From: Vibrio neptunius
GTDB lineage: Bacteria > Pseudomonadota > Gammaproteobacteria > Enterobacterales > Vibrionaceae
Assembly (NCBI RefSeq): GCF_000967495.1
Contig: NZ_JXXU01000068.1
Location: 1 to 59,563 of the forward strand
Length of the DNA stretch: 59,563 bases
Direction: 5' to 3'
Below are positions 1 through 9,668 of this stretch, in pieces. The notes below the pieces were generated by a model. The model was not told the origin of the DNA. It ran no database searches and saw only the letters and a list, made by a program, of their open reading frames with translations. The first letter of the stretch is position 1, and every line of letters begins with the position of its first letter. A program made the position numbers and the translations under genes.

Positions 1-63
1 AGCGTTCATATCATTTTCCTAGCTTGTAAATACTGGCTTCTACTTTACTCCTCCAAACTCATC

Positions 64-79
64 AAGAAAGCGCTTTCTT
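64..79. promoter_or_regulatory. LacI-family operator-like palindrome, distal copy
   Basis: AAGAAAGCGCTTTCTT is a perfect 16-bp palindrome with the central CG step typical of LacI/GalR operators. The 12-bp core GAAAGCGCTTTC recurs at 375-386, about 309 bp away centre to centre. The exact repetition and the position upstream of a sugar-uptake operon support a regulatory role. The cognate repressor is not in the window. RbsR is unlikely, because the rbs operator here has a different core. Confidence 0.65.
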
Positions 80-374
80 ATATATTTGGTAATTTTGTGA
101 TATTAAGCAAGAATATCCACTAAAACTAAGTGAGCCTGTTCAAAAAAAAACACTTCATTGCACTAATTTGGTGCGCTAGATGGGGCAAGATATAAAAAGT
201 AGATGTCAGATAACCTGAGAGCATTTTATTTATTTTATCTTATATATCAGAAACTTAATTAGAAAAACAAACCAAATCAAACTGAGATTATATTTTGCAC
301 TATTTGTGATCTAAGAATGATTTTTACCACCTAGGTTTGAAGCTGATAGTTTATTCACTAACAATGAAACCAAA

Positions 375-386
375 GAAAGCGCTTTC
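375..386. promoter_or_regulatory. LacI-family operator-like palindrome, proximal copy
   Basis: The perfect 12-bp palindrome GAAAGCGCTTTC ends 47 bp before the chosen start codon at 434. A bound repressor there could block the promoter or early elongation. Together with the copy at 64-79 it could allow repression by DNA looping, which is inference. Confidence 0.7.
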
Positions 387-433
387 ATTAAATGTTCGCT
401 AAACTAAAATTATGGCTATCTAAGGAATTTGAG

Positions 434-2068
434 ATGCTGAATAAGACACTTATAGCTACACTCGCTACTGGAATCCTGTGTACTGGCGCAGTTCAAGCCG
501 AGCCCATCAAACATGGAGGAACACTTACCGTCCCAATTGTAAATACTGGCTTCGTTGAAAACTATAATCCTTACACGACCAAAGACCTACTGCATGGCAT
601 CATGTTCGAACCTTTAATGGTCTTCAACAACATGACAGGCAAAACAGATTTCCGCTTAGCTGAATCTTTTTCTTACTCTGATGATCTTAAAACCATCACA
701 ATAAAAATGCGTGACAATCTAAAATGGTCTGACGGTACACCTCTTACAGCAGCAGATGTCGTTTTTAGTTTTGTTTTAACTAAAGAAGCACCAGCGTTTG
801 ACCAAAAAGGTATTTGGTCAGGTAGCAACTTAAAAGCTATCACAGCTCCAGATGCTAAAACCGTTGTGTTTGAGCTTAACGACGCCGATTCGACCTTCGC
901 TTGGAACTTAGAGCGCTACCACATTGTACCTAAGCATATTTGGTCAAAAGTCGACGACTTGACCACTTTCACCAACCCTAACCCTGTCGGTAGTGGTCCA
1001 ATGACAGAGGTTAGATTTCTTAAACCTCAACAAATGGAACTATGTCGTAATCCGAACTATTACCTAGAGGGACGCCCATATTTAGACTGCGTCAACTTCC
1101 GTTCATACAACGACAACTCGCAAATTCAGCCAGCACTGATTAAAGGTGAAATTGATTGGGGTTCAAACTTCATTGCTAGCGTTGAAGAAACATTCGTCGA
1201 GTCTGACAAAGAAAATCACAAATTCTGGTACCCAGCAAATGATGCGATTCATCTTTATGTAAACACAAAAAAAGCGCCATTTGATGATCTGCGAGTTCGC
1301 CAAGCACTTTCTATGGCGCTGGATCGCGACATGATCGTCGACATCGCGGCTTATGGCTACCCAACAGTCAACCATAATATCGGCGGCATTGCAGAGCTAT
1401 ACAAAACGCACATCGACCAAGACGTGAACGAAAAATATGGCTATTTGGCACAGTACGACCCAGAGAAAGCCAAACAATTACTTGATCAAGCGGGCATCAA
1501 AGATAGCGATGGCGATGGGTATCGTGAGAACCCAGATGGCTCAACTTTAAACTTTGACATCGAAGTGGTCAACGGCTGGACAGACTGGATCCAAGTGGTA
1601 CAGATGGTGACAGAGTACTTTGACGAAGTGGGTATCAAAGCGAACGTCAAAACTGTTGATTGGGCTGTGTACGATGCCAACCTTAAAGAGGGTAACTACA
1701 CCATGTCAATCAACTGGTCATTAGTGGCAACAAATCCAATCCTAGCTTACCAAGAGTACTTTCACACTTCTCGAATTGGTAAAACCTGGCACGCAGGTCA
1801 CGGCGTTAACTCACCAGCAATAGACGAGCTTATCGACAGCTTTGGCATGATTGGTGACCCAGATGAGCAAGCAAAAGTACTCTCTGAGTTACAGGAATAC
1901 ACAGCGAATAATATGCCAATCATTCCTCTTTTTTCAAATGCAACTTGGTTCCAGTACAGTACTAAAAACATTGTTGGTTGGCCTAGTGAGAGTAATCCAT
2001 ATGTTCAGCCTGTATGGTATGACGGTGGTAAGCGCGTCATCATTCTAAACAACCTTCACCTGAAGTAA
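434..2068 (+). CDS. Periplasmic oligosaccharide-binding protein of an ABC importer (SBP_bac_5, CBP-like)
   Basis: This is a family 5 solute-binding protein of about 544 residues. It resembles the chitin-oligosaccharide/cellodextrin-binding proteins of Vibrio (CBP) more than classical peptide binders: it has the LTAADVVFSF, VPKHIWSKV and NPVGSGP segments and a VVNGWTDW stretch. The ATG at 434 is preferred over the upstream ATG at 392 because AAGGA lies just before it and because it opens a clean signal peptide ending in A-V-Q-A. The mature protein should capture an oligosaccharide in the periplasm and deliver it to the permeases encoded next. The large phosphorylase at the end of the operon suggests a beta-glucan-type oligosaccharide. 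The exact sugar cannot be read from the sequence, and a peptide ligand is a less likely alternative. Confidence 0.88.
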   Translation: MLNKTLIATLATGILCTGAVQAEPIKHGGTLTVPIVNTGFVENYNPYTTKDLLHGIMFEPLMVFNNMTGKTDFRLAESFSYSDDLKTITIKMRDNLKWSDGTPLTAADVVFSFVLTKEAPAFDQKGIWSGSNLKAITAPDAKTVVFELNDADSTFAWNLERYHIVPKHIWSKVDDLTTFTNPNPVGSGPMTEVRFLKPQQMELCRNPNYYLEGRPYLDCVNFRSYNDNSQIQPALIKGEIDWGSNFIASVEETFVESDKENHKFWYPANDAIHLYVNTKKAPFDDLRVRQALSMALDRDMIVDIAAYGYPTVNHNIGGIAELYKTHIDQDVNEKYGYLAQYDPEKAKQLLDQAGIKDSDGDGYRENPDGSTLNFDIEVVNGWTDWIQVVQMVTEYFDEVGIKANVKTVDWAVYDANLKEGNYTMSINWSLVATNPILAYQEYFHTSRIGKTWHAGHGVNSPAIDELIDSFGMIGDPDEQAKVLSELQEYTANNMPIIPLFSNATWFQYSTKNIVGWPSESNPYVQPVWYDGGKRVIILNNLHLK

Positions 2069-2188
2069 TGCTGCTTAAAGGATTGGCTAAGGGATTCAAC
2101 AGCCCTTAGTCACCTATGTGAGTTACTAGCAATCTACTATAAATATAGGGGCGATAAATGTTTGAGCCCCTCCTAAAAAAGGTTCGTT

Positions 2189-3163
2189 ATGTCGTTTCTA
2201 GCTCGCCGATTTGGCTTTTATTTTACCGCGTTTCTCATCGCAATATCGTTTAATTTCATGTTACCTCGCTTGATGCCAGGTGATCCTGTTGATGCCCTAT
2301 TCGCAGCAGCCCAAGGTCGCATGGACCCCGCGCAAATGGATGCCGTTCGTGAAATGTACGGATTCGTCGACGGTAACATCTTTGTTCAATACCTCGCTTA
2401 CATGAAAAGCGTCTTCACTCTGGATCTGGGCCCATCAGTACTCATGTTTCCCGTCAGTGTATCTGAAGTGATTGCGATGGCCCTCCCTTGGACTATGTTT
2501 TTAGCGCTGGGTTCACTGATTGTGGCATTAATCATCGGCGTCAGCATAGGTACCTATGCATCTTATCGCAGGGAGGGCATTTTTGGTCAAGTAGTGCCTC
2601 CTGTGCTCGCGTTCATCAGTAACTTCCCCTACGTTGTTACTGCATTAATTTTGTTCTACTTCTTCGGATTAAAACTTGAACTGCTACCACTTGCTTACAC
2701 TTACGACCCGTCACTAGAAGCTGGTTTTACTTGGGAATTTATTTCTAGCGTGGCGAAACACGCGGTGCTACCTGTTGGTTCAATGGTCGTCGTAGGCATT
2801 TCAACTTGGGTATTTAACATGCGTAACGCCATGATTAACGTACTTGGTGAAGATTACGTGACCATGGCAGAAGCGAAAGGCTTGAGCAGTTATAGGGTGA
2901 TGTCTCGCTATGCTGGCCGCAATGCAATCCTTCCTGTTGCAACCGCAATCGCCATGGCAATTGGCTTCTCATTCGCGGGCTCAATCATGACAGAGGTGGT
3001 ATTTAACTACCAAGGTCTTGGCAACATCCTGCTTAAAGGCATCGTTGCCCGTGATTATCCGCTTATTCAAGCGATCCTACTCATTCTGGTTAGTGCTGTT
3101 CTGACAGCCAATTTTATCGCCGACTTACTTTACGTTTGGCTTGACCCACGAATCTCTAATTAA
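2189..3163 (+). CDS. ABC transporter inner-membrane permease (DppB/OppB type)
   Basis: A 324-residue permease with an N-terminal membrane segment followed by the BPD_transp_1 domain. The EAA loop is visible as ITMAEAKGLSSYRV-like sequence near residues 225-240. It begins 120 bp after the binding protein gene with AAAGG before the ATG. It should pair with the next permease to form the channel of a Dpp/Opp-family importer. In this operon the cargo is inferred to be an oligosaccharide, not a peptide, because of the CBP-like binding protein and the phosphorylase. Confidence 0.9.
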   Translation: MSFLARRFGFYFTAFLIAISFNFMLPRLMPGDPVDALFAAAQGRMDPAQMDAVREMYGFVDGNIFVQYLAYMKSVFTLDLGPSVLMFPVSVSEVIAMALPWTMFLALGSLIVALIIGVSIGTYASYRREGIFGQVVPPVLAFISNFPYVVTALILFYFFGLKLELLPLAYTYDPSLEAGFTWEFISSVAKHAVLPVGSMVVVGISTWVFNMRNAMINVLGEDYVTMAEAKGLSSYRVMSRYAGRNAILPVATAIAMAIGFSFAGSIMTEVVFNYQGLGNILLKGIVARDYPLIQAILLILVSAVLTANFIADLLYVWLDPRISN

Positions 3164-3171
3164 GGTGCATC

Positions 3172-4161
3172 ATGGACAAATCAATCCACAATCCTCCAGC
3201 CAATGATCCAGCGCTGACGGTTCGAGAATCCCAATTTTCGTGGCCGCGTATTAAAAAGTCGCTTGGCAAACTTTACGCATTTTTCTACGGCAACCCACCA
3301 GCGATTATTGGCGGACTGCTGCTAACCATCGTTCTTGTAGGTGCTGTGTTTGCGCCAATACTCGCGACTCACAACCCTGAAAAGCGTGTTGCTCGCCCGC
3401 ACCAACCTATCAGTGCTGAGCACTACCTAGGGACCACTCGCAGTGGTCGCGATGTATACAGCCAGGTGTTGCACGGCGGACAAAAGTCTCTCACTGTAGC
3501 CATTTCGGCAGGTATGATCGCCATGAGCATTGCCATAATCGTAGGTGTATCGGCAGGTTACTATGGCGGCAAAATCGATGAACGTTTGAACTTCTTAACC
3601 AACGTATTTTTAGTCTTCCCACAGTTACCTTTGCTGATTGTACTCGCCGCCTTCTTAGGGCAAGTAGGTTCTTTGGTTATAACCGTGTTGTTGGGGGTGA
3701 CATCCTGGCCATGGGGCGCAAGAGTGATACGTTCGCAAACCTTGGCGATTCGCAATAAAGAATTCATCATCTCAGCAGAGGTTATGGGTGAATCAAAAAC
3801 TCGTATCATTCTAGTCGAAATTCTACCAAACCTCGTTTCTATTGTGTTTGGAGGCTTCTTAGGTACTGTTATTTATGCCATGGGCGCTGAAGCAGGCCTC
3901 GGTATCCTTGGTTTGGGCGATGCAACCGAAGTCAGTTGGGGTTCAATGCTGTACTGGGCACAAACTTCTTCATCACTGTACACAGGTGCCTGGTGGGAGA
4001 TGCTCGTTCCCGCGATGGCTCTGGCCATTACGGGTGGTGCATTAGCACTGATAAACATGTCAATTGACCAAGTCAGTAACCCGAAACTACGTACTGGTCC
4101 ACACATCAAGCTATGGTATCAACTTAAGAAAGAAGCAGATAAGCGCCGAGGTCTACGATGA
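3172..4161 (+). CDS. ABC transporter inner-membrane permease (DppC/OppC type)
   Basis: A 329-residue partner permease. A cytoplasmic N-terminus is followed by a membrane helix near residues 45-65 (IIGGLLLTIVLVGAVFAPIL), the OppC N-terminal motif HYLGTTRSGRDVYSQVLHG, and the BPD_transp_1 domain with an EAA-type loop (ISAEVMGESKTRII). The gene starts 8 bp after the previous stop, and its end overlaps the next ATG by four bases (ATGA), so the two are translationally coupled. Confidence 0.9.
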   Translation: MDKSIHNPPANDPALTVRESQFSWPRIKKSLGKLYAFFYGNPPAIIGGLLLTIVLVGAVFAPILATHNPEKRVARPHQPISAEHYLGTTRSGRDVYSQVLHGGQKSLTVAISAGMIAMSIAIIVGVSAGYYGGKIDERLNFLTNVFLVFPQLPLLIVLAAFLGQVGSLVITVLLGVTSWPWGARVIRSQTLAIRNKEFIISAEVMGESKTRIILVEILPNLVSIVFGGFLGTVIYAMGAEAGLGILGLGDATEVSWGSMLYWAQTSSSLYTGAWWEMLVPAMALAITGGALALINMSIDQVSNPKLRTGPHIKLWYQLKKEADKRRGLR

Positions 4162-5111
4162 GCAATCTATTAGAAATCAACAACCTTTGTGTTGACTATG
4201 TTTCACCCAATGGCGTAGCAAGAGCAGTTAACAATGTGAGTCTGTCCATCGCGCCTGGTGAAACACTGGGTATTGCTGGCGAGTCTGGCTGTGGCAAAAG
4301 TACGCTTGCATTCGCTATTGCTCGCTTGCACAAAGCCCCCGCTCTTATCTCTGAGGGGGAGATCATTTATGACGGCCAAGACGTGCTCAAGATGAACGAA
4401 CGACAGCTACGCAAATTTCGTTGGAATGATGTTTCCGTAGTTTTCCAGAGTGCGATGAATTCACTCAATCCTGTTATCACCATCGGTGAACAGTTGACTG
4501 ATGTCATTCTTGCCCATCGCAAGACCTCCTATAAGCAAGCTTATGAACGAGCGGTTGAACTGCTTAGCATTGTCGGTATCCACGGTGATCGTATGGCAAG
4601 CTTCCCTCATCAGTTGAGTGGTGGTATGCGTCAGCGTGTGGTCATTGCAGTGGCACTGGCACTTGAGCCTAAGTTGATCATTATGGATGAGCCAACTACT
4701 GCACTGGACGTGGTCGTTGAGCGTGAGATCCTCAACGAACTGTATGAGCTAAAGAGCAAGTTTGGCTTTTCAATACTGTTTATCAGCCATGACTTGAGTC
4801 TGATGGGCGAAATTGCCGACCGTATCGGTGTCATGTATGCCGGCAATTTAATTGAGTTTGGAGAAGCAAAACAAGTGTTTGGTGACCCTCAACATCCATA
4901 CACCAAGGGATTGATTTCATCATTTCCAACCATTCATGGTCCGAAAGAGCGCTTGTACGGCATCCCTGGTAACCCTGTCAACCTGCTACAGATTCCACAA
5001 GGGTGTAATTTCCGCGCACGATGTACTGAGTGTATCCAAAAATGTGCAGAACTTGACCCGAACCTTGCTCAGGCCGACAACGGCAATCTCGTTTCTTGTC
5101 ACCTAGTTTAA
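4158..5111 (+). CDS. ABC transporter ATPase (DppD/OppD type)
   Basis: A 317-residue nucleotide-binding subunit. The Walker A motif GESGCGKST is at residues 41-49. The signature LSGGMRQRV, the Walker B LIIMDEPT and an H-loop (FISHDLS) follow. The C-terminal oligopeptide-type extension contains the usual cysteine cluster (C-N-F-R-A-R-C, then C-x-x-x-C). It overlaps the upstream permease gene by four bases and works with the second ATPase encoded downstream. Confidence 0.92.
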   Translation: MSNLLEINNLCVDYVSPNGVARAVNNVSLSIAPGETLGIAGESGCGKSTLAFAIARLHKAPALISEGEIIYDGQDVLKMNERQLRKFRWNDVSVVFQSAMNSLNPVITIGEQLTDVILAHRKTSYKQAYERAVELLSIVGIHGDRMASFPHQLSGGMRQRVVIAVALALEPKLIIMDEPTTALDVVVEREILNELYELKSKFGFSILFISHDLSLMGEIADRIGVMYAGNLIEFGEAKQVFGDPQHPYTKGLISSFPTIHGPKERLYGIPGNPVNLLQIPQGCNFRARCTECIQKCAELDPNLAQADNGNLVSCHLV

Positions 5112-5123
5112 AAGGATAAAAAG

Positions 5124-6116
5124 ATGGAAAACATAACAAATCCTGAGGTGATTCTCTCAGTCAAAAACTTGGTGAAAGACTTTCCCATTGGTCATTCAGT
5201 CAAAGACAATTTGATGCGTGCAGTAAATGACGTGTCATTCGATCTTCGCAAAGGCGAAGCGCTGGCGATTGTTGGCGAATCGGGGTCTGGCAAAAGTACT
5301 GGCGCACGTGTACTCACACATATCTATGACAAAACCTCAGGTGATATTGAGTTTAAAGGCCAACCACTAAATGAGTACATAAAAGAACACGGCGAGTTAG
5401 AGTACGCTCGCCAAGTACAAATGATCTTCCAAGACCCGTTTGGTTCATTAAACCCGGTCCACACGATCTACCACCATATTGCGCGCCCATTGATGATCCA
5501 CAATCGCGCAGATAAACATGCCATTCCAAAACTTGTGTATGAACTACTGGACATGGTTGGGCTTGCTCCAGTCAAAGAAACCGCGGAAAAATACCCGCAT
5601 GAACTTAGTGGTGGTCAGCGTCAACGTGTTGCAATTGCCCGGGCTATTGCGGTATCTCCGGAAGTGATTCTGGCCGATGAGCCAATCTCTATGCTCGATG
5701 TGTCAGTACGCTTAGGTATTTTGAACCTGATGTCTGACTTAAAAGATAAACACGGCATCTCATTTATGTACATTACTCATGATATTGCCACCGCTCGATA
5801 CTTTGCGGAAAAAACAGCCGTGATGTATGTCGGTCACATGGTTGAGTGGGGCTATAGCGACAACGTAACACAAAACCCACAACACCCATACTCTCAGCTG
5901 CTTCTGTCAGCTGTTCCAGAAGTAGGTAACTCTGGCAAACGTGAGCTATCGGCTAAGAAAGGGGACATTCCACTGTGGAAACCAAGCAGTATCGGTTGCC
6001 CATTTGCCAGCCGTTGCTTAAAAGCGACCGAGATATGTACACAATCAGTCCCGAAGCCCACTAAAGTCGGTGAAGATCATTACGCTCGCTGCCACCACCT
6101 TGAGCCACAGCAATAG
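5124..6116 (+). CDS. ABC transporter ATPase (DppF/OppF type)
   Basis: A 330-residue second ATPase of the importer. It has Walker A GESGSGKST, signature LSGGQRQRVAIARAI, Walker B VILADEPIS and the switch histidine in YITHDIA. The C-terminal Cys-containing oligo_HPY-type tail is present. It is preceded by AAAAGGA and starts 12 bp after the previous stop. With the other four proteins it completes a five-component importer. Confidence 0.92.
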   Translation: MENITNPEVILSVKNLVKDFPIGHSVKDNLMRAVNDVSFDLRKGEALAIVGESGSGKSTGARVLTHIYDKTSGDIEFKGQPLNEYIKEHGELEYARQVQMIFQDPFGSLNPVHTIYHHIARPLMIHNRADKHAIPKLVYELLDMVGLAPVKETAEKYPHELSGGQRQRVAIARAIAVSPEVILADEPISMLDVSVRLGILNLMSDLKDKHGISFMYITHDIATARYFAEKTAVMYVGHMVEWGYSDNVTQNPQHPYSQLLLSAVPEVGNSGKRELSAKKGDIPLWKPSSIGCPFASRCLKATEICTQSVPKPTKVGEDHYARCHHLEPQQ

Positions 6117-6236
6117 CATTTAACCCAATTTAAACAGTGCATTTCATTACCACACCGACCGTCAAATCTCAGATGACGCTTGGTTTGGCCCAGCTCGGCT
6201 AAAAAAGAGAAATGTGCTCAAGAAAGGAACAAATTT

Positions 6237-9200
6237 ATGAACTTTGACTATCAAGAAAACCAAACAACAAACGGTCAGTTTGTGGATCTTATGGGAGAAC
6301 GATTCTACAAAATTTCTCACGTCGATAGAATGAATCCATTTTTCATCAGCGTCGTATCGGCCAGCGATCATTGGCTGTTTATCTCATCGACTGGTAGTCT
6401 GTCTGCTGGTCGTATTCGCCCTGAAAATGCACTATTTCCATACCGCTCCGTGGACCATATTCATGAAAATGCGGAGAACACTGGTTCGAAAACCATCGTT
6501 CGAGTCAAAGACGAAACTGGTGTTACGCTTTGGGAACCCTTCAATCGTCATCATGATGGCCTGTACCATACAGAGCGCAACCTATACAAAAACACCATTG
6601 GCGATAAGATCGTATTTGAGGAGCTTAATCACACGTTAAAGCTTAAATTTACGTATAGCTGGAGTAGTAGTGAGCATTTTGGCTTTGTCAGACACTGCGA
6701 GTTTAGCGATCTATCTGGTCACGCTCGTGAGTTAGAAATACTCGATGGTTTGCAAAACCTCTTACCTTCTGGCGCACCGCTGAGCGCATTGCAAACACGC
6801 AGCGCATTGGTTGACGCCTACAAATGGAACGAACGGGCTGAAAACTCTTCCTTGGCGATTTACACCATGTATGCCAAATTGAGCGATCGCGCTGAACCAG
6901 CAGAATCGCTGCTCGCCAGTACAGTGTTTGCGCTAGGTCAAGGAGAATGCTCTATCCTACTTAGCAGCGAGCAACTCACCGCTTTTCGTCAAGATCGCAA
7001 TATAGCACCAGAGACACTGACCAAAGGGGTTCGTGGTAGTTATTTAATCCATAAAACCATCTCGCTAGAGGCCCACGGTCAACAAGGTTGGATGCTAGTC
7101 GCCGACATCGACAAAGGCCACCGTGAAATCGTCGAACTCAACCATCTGCTTGAAAAACCTGCCGAACTGCGCCAAAACGTTGAACAAAGCATTACGGACA
7201 ACCAAAACGATCTTATCACTCTGATGTCTGGTGCCGATGCTTGGCAAATGACAGCCGAAGAAAACACCAGCGTACACCACTACGCAAACGTACTGTTCAA
7301 CAATATGCGCGGTGGAGTCATCGAAAACAATTATGATCTCGATAAAGCAGACGTTCTTAAGACCATCACCAATGCCAACAAATTGGTAGCACACAAGCAT
7401 CAGTCTTTATTGGCTAATCTGCCTCAAAGCTTCACCCATCAAGAGCTGATACGCCAAGCAAAAGCTTCTCAAGACCCTCAATTGACCCGCTTAGCCTACG
7501 AATACCTGCCATTGACTTTTGGTCGACGACACGGTGATCCAAGCCGCCCATGGAACCACTATGAAATTAAGCTTAAGGATGAAAACGGTGGTCGCTTACT
7601 CTCTTACCAAGGCAACTGGCGCGACATTTTCCAAAACTGGGAAGCCATTGCTCTTAGCTATCCTGAGTTTATTCCCTCGTTCATCGCGAAGTTTGTCAAC
7701 GCATCGACAATAGATGGCTACAACCCATACCGCATTACTAAAGACGGTATTGACTGGGAAATGCTTGAACCCGACGATCCATGGAGCAACATCGGTTACT
7801 GGGGTGATCATCAGATCATCTATCTGCTTAAGTTCCTAGAGCTGGCAGAGAAGTATCAAAGTGATGAACTCAAAACGCTCCTCACAAGTGATATTTACAG
7901 TTACGCCAACGTGCCATACAGACTGTGTGGTGTTAAGCAGTTGTTTACTAATCCAAAAGACACCGTTGCTTTTGACAATGAGCTACAAGCGACTATCGAA
8001 GAACGGGTTGCGAAGTTTGGCAGCGACGGTCGACTACTGGTCGAGGGAGGAAGCCAAGTCTACTCGGTTAATCTGCTGGAAAAAATCTTGGTTCCTCTGC
8101 TTTCGAAACTCAGCAACCTTGTGCTCGATGGCGGTATCTGGCTCAATACTCAACGTCCAGAATGGAACGATGCTAACAATGCTATAGTGGGCAACGGATT
8201 ATCGATGGTAACGCTATACTACATGCGCCGCTATGTGGTCTTTGTGAAAACACTCATCAATGATGTACCAAGCTCGGTGTCGATTTCAAAAGAAGTGTTT
8301 GAATGGATGCTAGCAATTGAGAAAACGCTGAACGAAGCAGAGAAAGAAATCCGTCGCGGAACGGTCACTCGCCAGACACGAAAAGCGATTCTCACAAAGC
8401 TAGAAAAAGCATTTGAACATTATCGTAGCAAGGTTTATCGCATGAACGGCTTCTCAGGTAAAACCAATGTAGAGCTGTCTGCTGTCAAGCAGCTGCTGAC
8501 CACCAGCATAGAGGTTCTTGACTCGAGCATTAGCAACAATTTGCGTCAAGACGGCCTGTACAATGCGTACAACATTGTGACTTACTCGTCAGAAGCACTC
8601 AATATCGAACAACTCTACCCAATGCTTGAAGGTCAGGTAGCGGTACTGAGCTCAGGTGTATTGTCACCGAAACAAGCCGTTGAGCTTTTGGATAAGCTCT
8701 TTGCTAGTGATATGTACCGTCCAGACCAACATAGCTTTATGCTTTACCCAGACCGAGAATTAAGTCTTTTTGTGGATAAAAACCAAATCGCTCTAGAAAA
8801 GCTCGATGATATTCCATTACTCAATGAGATGTTGCAAAAAGGTGATCAACGCATTATCAATAGCGATTCAGAGGGTCACATTCACTTCAACCCAAACTTT
8901 GAAAATGCAGCTTACTTAAACAAAGCTTTGCAGAGTATCGAATCAATCGATGCAGACGTGAAAGAGCAGATCCAGACCCTATATGAAGAGGTATTTGATC
9001 ATAAGGCCTTTACGGGGCGCTCTGGCACCATGTTTGGCTATGAGGGTCTTGGCTGTATATACTGGCATATGGTCTCGAAGCTACTACTTGCGGTTCAAGA
9101 GAACTATCTTGTCGCTCGTGAGATCGACGCACAGAGCGAAGAGACCAAAAAACTTGCTGACTACTACTACAACGTACGTGCGGGAATTGGCTTTAACAAA

Positions 9201-9668
9201 ACACCGCAAAACTATGGTGCTTTCCCTACCGATCCTTATTCACATACACCAAAGCAGGCGGGTGCACAGCAACCCGGAATGACGGGGCAGGTAAAAGAAG
9301 AAGTGATTACCCGCTTTGTTGAATTGGGCCTAGAAGTGGCGGATGCAACTATTCACATCAACCCCACTCTGCTTAATCGAGCGGAGTTCTTAACCGAAAC
9401 GGCGCAGTTTAACTGTCAGAGCGTCCAAGGAGAAAGCTGCAGTTTTAAAATTGAGGAAGGCCAACTTGCTTTTACCTACTGTCAGATCCCATTTATCTAT
9501 AGCATTGCTGATAAATCGAGTATTACTTGCTTTGACAACACAGGGGCAAGTCACACCTATGATCAGTTAACTATCCCTCAAAGTATTTCACAATCGATAT
9601 TTGCCCGAAAAGGCCATATTGCGAAGGTCCATGTAACGATGACTAAAGATAGCCTTCGACAGAGCTAG
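6237..9668 (+). CDS. Very large GH94-like glycoside phosphorylase (possibly GH161/GH149-type beta-1,3-glucan phosphorylase)
   Basis: A protein of 1143 residues with no signal peptide, so cytoplasmic. The ATG at 6237 is chosen because AAAGGA lies 8 bp upstream; the longer reading from 6180 has no such site. The region near residues 510-530 reads DDPWSNIGYWGDHQIIYLLK, and E-W-N-D-A-N-N lies at 642-648 followed by G-N-G-L-S. This resembles the W-N-D motif of GH94 phosphorylases, whose Asp is the catalytic acid, so D645 is the candidate. GH94 enzymes are about 800 residues. A length above 1100 fits the longer beta-1,3-glucan phosphorylase families. The likely role is to split imported oligosaccharides with phosphate into a sugar 1-phosphate. 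The family assignment is from memory and uncertain; the phosphorylase superfamily is more secure. Confidence 0.7.
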   Translation: MNFDYQENQTTNGQFVDLMGERFYKISHVDRMNPFFISVVSASDHWLFISSTGSLSAGRIRPENALFPYRSVDHIHENAENTGSKTIVRVKDETGVTLWEPFNRHHDGLYHTERNLYKNTIGDKIVFEELNHTLKLKFTYSWSSSEHFGFVRHCEFSDLSGHARELEILDGLQNLLPSGAPLSALQTRSALVDAYKWNERAENSSLAIYTMYAKLSDRAEPAESLLASTVFALGQGECSILLSSEQLTAFRQDRNIAPETLTKGVRGSYLIHKTISLEAHGQQGWMLVADIDKGHREIVELNHLLEKPAELRQNVEQSITDNQNDLITLMSGADAWQMTAEENTSVHHYANVLFNNMRGGVIENNYDLDKADVLKTITNANKLVAHKHQSLLANLPQSFTHQELIRQAKASQDPQLTRLAYEYLPLTFGRRHGDPSRPWNHYEIKLKDENGGRLLSYQGNWRDIFQNWEAIALSYPEFIPSFIAKFVNASTIDGYNPYRITKDGIDWEMLEPDDPWSNIGYWGDHQIIYLLKFLELAEKYQSDELKTLLTSDIYSYANVPYRLCGVKQLFTNPKDTVAFDNELQATIEERVAKFGSDGRLLVEGGSQVYSVNLLEKILVPLLSKLSNLVLDGGIWLNTQRPEWNDANNAIVGNGLSMVTLYYMRRYVVFVKTLINDVPSSVSISKEVFEWMLAIEKTLNEAEKEIRRGTVTRQTRKAILTKLEKAFEHYRSKVYRMNGFSGKTNVELSAVKQLLTTSIEVLDSSISNNLRQDGLYNAYNIVTYSSEALNIEQLYPMLEGQVAVLSSGVLSPKQAVELLDKLFASDMYRPDQHSFMLYPDRELSLFVDKNQIALEKLDDIPLLNEMLQKGDQRIINSDSEGHIHFNPNFENAAYLNKALQSIESIDADVKEQIQTLYEEVFDHKAFTGRSGTMFGYEGLGCIYWHMVSKLLLAVQENYLVAREIDAQSEETKKLADYYYNVRAGIGFNKTPQNYGAFPTDPYSHTPKQAGAQQPGMTGQVKEEVITRFVELGLEVADATIHINPTLLNRAEFLTETAQFNCQSVQGESCSFKIEEGQLAFTYCQIPFIYSIADKSSITCFDNTGASHTYDQLTIPQSISQSIFARKGHIAKVHVTMTKDSLRQS

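Larger units (their letters stand above)
1..433. other. Leader region of the oligosaccharide operon
   Basis: No credible gene is seen in this AT-rich stretch. It carries two LacI-type palindromes (listed separately) and the Shine-Dalgarno sequence AAGGA at 423-427, which serves the ATG at 434. A gene divergent from the operon could begin to the left of the window, because one operator lies very near the left edge. Confidence 0.5.
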
